Assembly: GCA_934255105.1 (NCBI GenBank)
Contig: CAKQNH010000107.1
Coordinates: 1-9,921 of the forward strand
Direction of reading: 5' to 3'
Length of the DNA: 9,921 bases
Source of the DNA: an uncultured Pirellulaceae bacterium
GTDB taxonomy: Bacteria > Planctomycetota > Planctomycetia > Pirellulales > Pirellulaceae
Positions 5,908 to 9,921 of the stretch are shown piece after piece. The notes under the pieces were generated by a model. That model did no database searches. It was not told the DNA's origin and saw only the letters and a list, made by a program, of their open reading frames with translations. Each line of letters starts with the position of its first letter. Within the stretch, counting starts at the first letter, position 1. A program made the position numbers and the translations under genes.

Positions 5908-7352
5908 TCAGCCTGTTTGACCTTCTTAAGATCGGGGTTGGCCCCAGCAGTTCGCACACGGTGGGCCCTATGCTGGCCGCTTTGCAGTTCGCAGGCTCTT
6001 TGGATCGGAGTTTGGAGCAACAGACGCAGGGGGTCGACTGTGTGGGGCGGCTTCAAGTCGAATTGTTCGGCGCTCTAGCGCTCACTGGAGTGGGACATCG
6101 CACGGATCGCGCGGTCATTGCAGGCTTGTCCGGGGAGCATCCGCGCACGGTGGATCCCACAGCTATCGAACCACTGTTTGAGCGAGTCGTTCAGTCGCGT
6201 GAACTGCGTTTGCTAAACGTACATGCGATACCATTCGACGTGCCCCAAGACCTAGTTTTTCATCCCAGCATCTTTCTGCCTCAGCATCCCAATGGCATGC
6301 GATGTTCGGCCTGGGATAGCAAGGGTAATTCAATCCTATCGCATGAGTATTTCTCAATCGGTGGGGGATTCGTACTGTCGTCCGAGGACATGTCCACTGG
6401 CCTACCGAACTCGCCACGCCTCTCGCAGGACGAGCCGGTGAATAATATGCCGTTTGATTTTTCGTCTGCAGAGGAATTGCTGGGCATCTGTGAACGAGAA
6501 CAACTGACGATTGCCCAGGTAGTTGAACGCAATGAGCTCAGCTCTCGCACCTCACAGCAGATAGCAGACGGACTGGACGAGATTTGGAGTGTGATGCAGG
6601 CATGCATTGAGGCTGGTTGCCAAAGCGAAGGAGTCTTGCCTGGAGGTTTAGAGATTCGTCGACGTGCACCAGGCATCCATCGCAAACTCTCCGCCGAGCA
6701 GGCTGCATGCACTGAAGCAGGGATCCAGCTCAGCGATCCACTGCGCAGTATGGATTGGGTCAACTTGTTCGCCTTGGCCGTCAATGAGCAAAATGCGGCG
6801 GGAGGGCGAATTGTGACCGCACCCACCAACGGGGCCGCAGGAGTCATCCCCTCAGTGTGCTCGTACTATGCACGCTTTTTGGCCGGCTCTGCATCCGCCC
6901 AGACGCGTCGTCAGGGAATACATGACTTCCTGAAAACCGCTGCCGCAGTAGGCATGCTGTATAAACGCAACGCCTCGCTCTCGGCAGCCGAGATGGGGTG
7001 TCAGGGCGAGGTCGGCGTGGCATGTTCGATGGCCGCCGCAGGTCTCGCGGCGGTTATGGGGGGCACGCCACAACAGATCGAGAATGCTGCCGAAATTGGT
7101 ATGGAACACAACCTAGGGTTAACTTGCGATCCGATTGGCGGTTTGGTACAGGTGCCATGCATCGAGCGAAACACCATGGGAGCGGTGCAAGCCATCAACG
7201 CTGCTAGATTAGCAGTCCTTTATGGCGACGGTAAACATCGCGTTTCACTCGACAAAGTCATCGAGACCATGCGGCAGACTGGCCTTGACATGCAGAGCAA
7301 GTACAAGGAGACCAGCCTCGGCGGCTTGGCGGTCAACGTCCCGCTGTGTTGA
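5904..7352 (+). CDS. sdaA: L-serine ammonia-lyase, iron-sulfur dependent, single-chain
   Basis: Cytoplasmic enzyme converting L-serine to pyruvate and ammonia, using a [4Fe-4S] cluster instead of PLP. From TTG 5904 it has 482 residues, close to E. coli SdaA. The N-terminal beta domain opens with [22 protein letters not shown] (2-23) and contains [18 protein letters not shown] (53-70). The catalytic alpha domain has [17 protein letters not shown] (300-316). Cluster ligands are C366 (GCQGEVG), C408 (LTCDP) and C419 (VPCIER); their spacing of 42 and 53 residues equals that of the E. coli ligands. The chain ends in Cys (NVPLC), as in relatives where the tail cysteine enters the active site. All key residues are present, so it should be active. 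It is coupled to the Feo operon by the TTGA overlap, an unusual neighbour for a catabolic enzyme but consistent with its iron need. A minus-strand gene converges 35 bp downstream; I see no clear terminator between them. Confidence 0.95.
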   Translation: MISLFDLLKIGVGPSSSHTVGPMLAALQFAGSLDRSLEQQTQGVDCVGRLQVELFGALALTGVGHRTDRAVIAGLSGEHPRTVDPTAIEPLFERVVQSRELRLLNVHAIPFDVPQDLVFHPSIFLPQHPNGMRCSAWDSKGNSILSHEYFSIGGGFVLSSEDMSTGLPNSPRLSQDEPVNNMPFDFSSAEELLGICEREQLTIAQVVERNELSSRTSQQIADGLDEIWSVMQACIEAGCQSEGVLPGGLEIRRRAPGIHRKLSAEQAACTEAGIQLSDPLRSMDWVNLFALAVNEQNAAGGRIVTAPTNGAAGVIPSVCSYYARFLAGSASAQTRRQGIHDFLKTAAAVGMLYKRNASLSAAEMGCQGEVGVACSMAAAGLAAVMGGTPQQIENAAEIGMEHNLGLTCDPIGGLVQVPCIERNTMGAVQAINAARLAVLYGDGKHRVSLDKVIETMRQTGLDMQSKYKETSLGGLAVNVPLC

Positions 7353-7387
7353 ATGATGCCCCCCTCAGAGATCAGCATGGCCATTCG

Positions 7388-7681
7388 CTAGCGTGTCAGA
7401 TCGGCTACGTAACGCGGCTTGGCATGGCTGGGGCGACGCATGGCACCGGCGACAATCGTGATGCCCAAGGTCGCAGTGTGGATCAACCAGTAGTTGTCGT
7501 TGGTGGCCATCGTGCGGACGGTAATGACCGCAATCAATAGCAGCGTGCCGAAGTACAGTAGCTGAGTAGTCGAGCATTCGCAGTCGGCGCGTTGCATGTA
7601 CAAAGCCACAATTGCCCAAGTTGCCATGACCGGCACCATGAAGCTAGAACAATCGACTACTGCGTTAATGACTGGTTCCAT
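7388..7681 (-). CDS. Small hypothetical membrane protein, three predicted helices
   Basis: 97 residues, no family I can name with certainty. Three hydrophobic stretches are visible: about residues 8-29 (SSFMVPVMATWAIVALYM core), 41-59 (LLYFGTLLLIAVITVRTMA) and 65-81 (WLIHTATLGITIVAGAM), followed by a basic tail with two RR/KPR patches that suggests a cytoplasmic C-terminus. Between helices 1 and 2 lies DCECSTTQ, with cysteines at 34 and 36, plus C11 in the first helix. I chose the ATG at 7681 because AAGGA (7689-7693) precedes it by 7 bases; a longer open frame to 7831 adds 50 residues with no recognisable character. The composition is coherent and I have an impression of similar planctomycete hypotheticals, which supports a real gene. 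It is downstream of nth on the same strand, 203 bp away and separated by a hairpin, so it probably has its own promoter. The 7682-7840 gap shows nothing else. Confidence 0.68.
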   Translation of the reverse strand: MEPVINAVVDCSSFMVPVMATWAIVALYMQRADCECSTTQLLYFGTLLLIAVITVRTMATNDNYWLIHTATLGITIVAGAMRRPSHAKPRYVADLTR

Positions 7682-7840
7682 CCTTGGTTCCTTCGTCGCG
7701 AGATGAGAGCTGAGCCGGACTTGGCATTGGCTGCTGTGATACCAAAACCAGCCAGCCAGCCGACACAGCAAACTTGAGCCAAACTGGAAAAATTGTTTGA
7801 AATGGAGTTTTGGGCTCTTCAATTCCAGCATCTACAGCCA

Positions 7841-7884
7841 CGTTCTGTGGACTGCTGCGGCTTGTCGTAGCAGTCCACAGAGTG
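7841..7884 (-). terminator. Long hairpin directly after the nth stop codon
   Basis: CTGTGGACTGCT (7845-7856) is the perfect 12-bp complement of 7869-7880. With G-T pairs the stem extends outward to 7841/7884 and inward to 7860/7865, leaving a CTTG loop. It begins at the base next to the nth stop (7885), the place for a transcription terminator or 3' stabilising structure on the minus strand. No T-tract follows on that strand, so it is not a textbook intrinsic terminator. G-T pairs in the DNA become A-C mismatches in minus-strand RNA, where the 12-bp core remains perfect. Confidence 0.6.
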
Positions 7885-8538
7885 CTATGCTTTGCGCGCG
7901 GCAAAGGGTTTCGTGCGCTTGGGGTACAGCGTGCGGCAGAGTTGACAGACGGTCCCATCGCAGCCGCGGGCCGTGCAGTGTTCGCGGCCATAGTAGATGA
8001 TCTGCAAGTGTAGCGTGTTCCACGTCTCCTCCGGAAACAGCTTCTTCAAATCGGCCTCCGTTTGCACGACGTTCTGTCCCCTGGTTAGGCCCCAGCGCTG
8101 AGCCAACCGATGGATGTGCGTATCGACCGGGAAGGCGGGAATTGAAAAGGCTTGAGCCATCACCACGCTGGCTGTCTTGTGCCCCACGCCGGGCAAACGC
8201 TCAAGCTGTTCCATGTCGGCGGGAACTTGCCCCGCGTGCTCGTCGACCAATATTTGCGACAATCCCTTGATGGCTCGCGACTTGCGCGGTGCCAAACCCA
8301 GCGGGCGAATCACGTCGAGAATTTCGGCTTCGCTGCGCTGGCTCATATCCCAAGGATTGTCGGCCAATCTCCACAGTGCGGGAGTAACACGATTGACCAT
8401 TTTGTCGGTGCATTGTGCGCTGAGCAGCACGGCGACGAGCAGCGTGTACGGATCGCGGTGGTCCAACGGGATGGCTGGCTCAGGGTAGAGTGACTGCAGC
8501 GTCTGCAGCACGATTTTTGCACGTTCATTTTTTCGCAA
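7885..8538 (-). CDS. nth: Endonuclease III, DNA glycosylase/AP lyase
   Basis: Base-excision repair enzyme that removes oxidised pyrimidines and cuts the abasic site; 217 residues from the TTG chosen here, against 211 in E. coli. Visible features: LLVAVLLSAQCTDKMVN (33-49), the helix-hairpin-helix LPGVGHKTASVV (115-126) with the catalytic lysine at 121 (E. coli K120), and PVDTHIHRL (137-145) with the catalytic aspartate at 139 (E. coli D138). The C-terminal cluster region has four cysteines at 188, 193, 198 and 201, spaced C-x4-C-x4-C-x2-C rather than the usual C-x6-C-x2-C-x5-C. The start is set by AAGGAG, 9 bases before TTG 8538, and by alignment with Nth N-termini; the open frame runs further, to ATG 8796, only because the upstream 23-bp repeats lack stops. 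Residues 1-217 cover the full fold. The basic tail KRTKPFAARKA is longer than in E. coli. Confidence 0.94.
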   Translation of the reverse strand: MRKNERAKIVLQTLQSLYPEPAIPLDHRDPYTLLVAVLLSAQCTDKMVNRVTPALWRLADNPWDMSQRSEAEILDVIRPLGLAPRKSRAIKGLSQILVDEHAGQVPADMEQLERLPGVGHKTASVVMAQAFSIPAFPVDTHIHRLAQRWGLTRGQNVVQTEADLKKLFPEETWNTLHLQIIYYGREHCTARGCDGTVCQLCRTLYPKRTKPFAARKA

Positions 8539-8547
8539 GTCGTTGGG

Positions 8548-8553
8548 CTCCTT
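8548..8553 (-). promoter_or_regulatory. Strong Shine-Dalgarno AAGGAG of nth
   Basis: CTCCTT on the plus strand reads AAGGAG on the minus strand, 9 bases before TTG 8538. It settles the nth start and places the 23-bp repeat array (first unit ends at 8564, 10 bases upstream) outside the coding sequence. Confidence 0.8.
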
Positions 8554-8563
8554 AAGGATCTGT

Positions 8564-8770
8564 CGTGGGATAAGCTTCCAGCTTGCCGTGGGATAAGCAT
8601 CTTGCTTGTCGTAGGATAAGCAACTTGCTTTTCGTGGGATAAGCTTCCAGCTTGTCGTGGGATAAGCATCTTGCTTGTCGTGGGATAACCTTCCAGCTTG
8701 CCGTGGGATAAGCATCTTGCTTGTCGTGGGATAAGCTTCCAGCTTGTCGTGGGATAAGCTTCCAGCTTGT
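8564..8770. repeat. Tandem array of nine 23-bp units in two sequence types
   Basis: Nine units of exactly 23 bp fill 207 bp without gaps, starting at 8564, 8587, 8610, 8633, 8656, 8679, 8702, 8725 and 8748. All begin CGTGGGATAA or a one-base variant. Type A continues GCTTCCAGCTTGT or close (units 1, 4, 6, 8, 9); type B continues GCATCTTGCTTGT or close (units 2, 3, 5, 7), giving the order A-B-B-A-B-A-B-A-A. Each typical unit folds as an 8-bp stem with a 3-base loop (GATAAGCT-TCC-AGCTTGTC in A, GATAAGCA-TCT-TGCTTGTC in B), containing one T-G pair. Unit 6 has a C that breaks the stem, and unit 3 has altered bases near its ends. On the minus strand no frame contains a stop, so long false frames run through it. 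It lies between the nth ribosome site and the divergent oxidoreductase promoter. Confidence 0.95.
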
Positions 8771-8791
8771 CGTGAACTGCAAGTAAGCCAC

Positions 8792-8838
8792 CGCAAGCTA
8801 GAAGCTCACGCCACCTGCCACCTGCAAGCTTACGCCAC
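8792..8838 (-). repeat. Decayed inverted relatives of the 23-bp unit
   Basis: Read on the minus strand, 8814 to 8792 is a 23-base stretch starting GTGGCGTGAGCTTC and ending TAGCTTGCG, which aligns over its length with the type A unit on the plus strand (shared GTGG, AGCTT and CAGCTT/TAGCTT blocks). A second partial copy, GTGGCGTAAGCTTGCAG, is at 8838-8822. The two share AAGCTCACGCCAC/AAGCTTACGCCAC (plus strand 8802-8814 and 8826-8838) with one difference. The main array thus has inverted, older-looking neighbours on its oxidoreductase side. Confidence 0.6.
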
Positions 8839-8874
8839 TTGGCTACCGAAGGATCTTTTAACAAGTGGAGACTG

Positions 8875-8902
8875 TTTTTGTGGTATAGTCTTGTAGTATA
8901 AT
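8875..8902 (+). promoter_or_regulatory. Candidate promoter of the Gfo/Idh/MocA oxidoreductase
   Basis: A perfect TATAAT lies at 8897-8902, in a locally A/T-rich stretch (8851-8905) that stands out from the G/C-rich surroundings, 65 bp before the ATG. The -35 region is weak: TTTTTG at 8875-8880 has a 16-base spacer but a poor match to TTGACA. A second TATAGT at 8884-8889 is a possible alternative. Planctomycete promoters are not well defined by E. coli rules, so this is a position guess only. Confidence 0.4.
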
Positions 8903-8967
8903 AGCCGTATTCGTATGACCCACCTAGCTTACCCACCTCCCAACTTTATGAAGATCTGGAGCCACTG

Positions 8968-9921
8968 ATGTCCAAACAGAATCGTCGCAGTTTTATTCGC
9001 AAGACCGTCGGTACAACCACTGCGCTGGTTGCCGTAGGTCAGGCGCGCTTCGTCCATTCACAGACCGAAGCCAAGGCGAGTACTTCGCCTAACGAACAAT
9101 TGAACGCTGCGATCATCGGCACCGGCGGCCGCGGTGGCGACCATATCAACGGAATGCTCAAAGCCGATGGTGTTACCATCACCTATATTTGCGATGCCGA
9201 TGAAGAGAAGGGCTCGCAGCGCGCGGCACAAATCGAGAAGGCTCAAGGCCAGCGCCCGGTGTACAAGACAGACTTGCGACGCGTCCTGGACGAAGATTCC
9301 GTCGACTTTGTGACGATCGCCACGCCCAACCACTGGCACGCTCTGGCAGGATTGTGGGCCATGCAAGCTGGCAAGGATGCGTACATTGAAAAGCCGGTGT
9401 GCCACAATATCGCCGAAGGTACGGCGCTAATTGCGGCGGCGCGCAAATACGACCGCATGTGTCAGGTGGGAACGCAGTGTCGCAGTAGCCAGGCGATCAT
9501 CGACGCTATCTCATTCATGAACGCGGGTGGGATTGGGGATGTGAAGTTTGCGCGCGGGCTGTGCTATAAGCGCCGCAAGTCGATCGGTGCCTTGGGCGAC
9601 TACCCCATCCCCGCTGCGGTTGACTTCAATCTGTGGAGTGGCCCCGCACCCTACACGGATCCCAAAGTGACTCGCCCACAGTTCCACTACGACTGGCATT
9701 GGCAACGGCTATATGGCAACGGTGACTTGGGCAACCAGGGCCCGCACCAAACCGACATCGCCCGTTGGGGATTGGGGCTCGACACCCATCCGACTTCGGT
9801 AATCAGCTATGGGGGTCGTTTGGGATACCAAGCCGAACGCAAAGATCCGAATTATGTCGACGCTGGCGATACGGCCAATACAGAGGTGTCGATTTACGAC
9901 TACGGCGACAAGTGCATCGTG
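8968..9921 (+). CDS. Gfo/Idh/MocA-family oxidoreductase with Tat signal, 3'-truncated by window edge
   Basis: NAD(P)-dependent sugar or cyclitol oxidoreductase-like protein, probably exported; 318 residues are visible and the frame is open at the window end. A twin-arginine signal is clear: NRRSFIRK (5-12), a hydrophobic stretch to about residue 30, then SQTEAKAS around a likely cleavage site. The Rossmann fold follows with AAIIGTGGRGGDHINGM (47-63, GxGxxG), the acidic strand end CDAD (75-78), ATPNHWHA (118-125) and the family's catalytic-lysine motif EKPVCHN (141-147). Further on, YDWHWQRLYGNGDLGNQGPHQTDIARWGLG (241-270) is the pattern I associate with the large planctomycete subgroup of secreted Gfo/Idh/MocA proteins, whose substrates are mostly unknown. 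ATG 8968 has GGAG at 8958-8961, 6 bases away. It is transcribed divergently from nth across the repeat array. About 100 or more C-terminal residues are probably outside the window. Confidence 0.94.
   Translation, partial: MSKQNRRSFIRKTVGTTTALVAVGQARFVHSQTEAKASTSPNEQLNAAIIGTGGRGGDHINGMLKADGVTITYICDADEEKGSQRAAQIEKAQGQRPVYKTDLRRVLDEDSVDFVTIATPNHWHALAGLWAMQAGKDAYIEKPVCHNIAEGTALIAAARKYDRMCQVGTQCRSSQAIIDAISFMNAGGIGDVKFARGLCYKRRKSIGALGDYPIPAAVDFNLWSGPAPYTDPKVTRPQFHYDWHWQRLYGNGDLGNQGPHQTDIARWGLGLDTHPTSVISYGGRLGYQAERKDPNYVDAGDTANTEVSIYDYGDKCIV

Noticed and set aside
8152..8493. Plus-strand open frames antisense to nth
   Set aside because: Nth is confidently assigned on the minus strand here, and these frames show no motif.
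8564..8770. CRISPR array
   Set aside because: Units abut without variable spacers, and there are no cas genes in the window.

Overview
The window looks like a chromosomal segment of a planctomycete, probably of the Pirellulales (Rhodopirellula/Blastopirellula-like). This rests on three things: a Tat-targeted Gfo/Idh/MocA oxidoreductase of the kind expanded in that group, a ferrous-iron operon with two feoA genes and a small Cys-containing membrane protein, and intergenic DNA full of short palindromic and tandem repeats. The placement comes from family knowledge and memory of similar sequences; no search was run.

Layout. Positions 1-2244 (+) hold the C-terminal two thirds of an RND/AcrB-type efflux permease that begins upstream of the window. 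A gene-free stretch of about 540 bp follows (2245-2787), containing a 20-bp tandem duplication, two adjacent hairpins, several copies of a GGCCAACGGCC palindrome in both orientations, and a perfect dyad about 100 bp before the next gene. Then comes a compact + strand cluster: a cysteine-rich FeoA (2788-3045), a canonical FeoA (3042-3311, ATGA overlap), FeoB (3352-5670), a FeoB-associated Cys-rich membrane peptide (5698-5907), and a single-chain iron-sulfur L-serine ammonia-lyase (5904-7352, TTG start overlapping the previous stop as TTGA). Spacing and overlaps suggest one transcription unit for Fe(II) uptake with an Fe-S enzyme at its end.

On the minus strand, converging on the serine ammonia-lyase gene, lie a small three-helix membrane protein of unknown function (7388-7681) and endonuclease III (7885-8538, TTG start behind a strong AAGGAG), with a long hairpin (7841-7884) just after the nth stop. 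Upstream of nth is an array of nine exact-length 23-bp units (8564-8770) in two alternating sequence types, plus decayed inverted relatives (8792-8838). It occupies the divergent intergenic region between nth and the last gene, a secreted Gfo/Idh/MocA oxidoreductase (8968 to beyond the window end, +).

I see no RNA genes, CRISPR arrays, transposases or phage genes. The observations most worth following are the 23-bp array, whose two unit types differ by a compensatory change in a predicted hairpin stem; the coupling of an Fe-S serine ammonia-lyase to the Feo operon; the four-cysteine FeoA; and the unusual cysteine spacing in the endonuclease III cluster loop. None of these by itself proves a new system.
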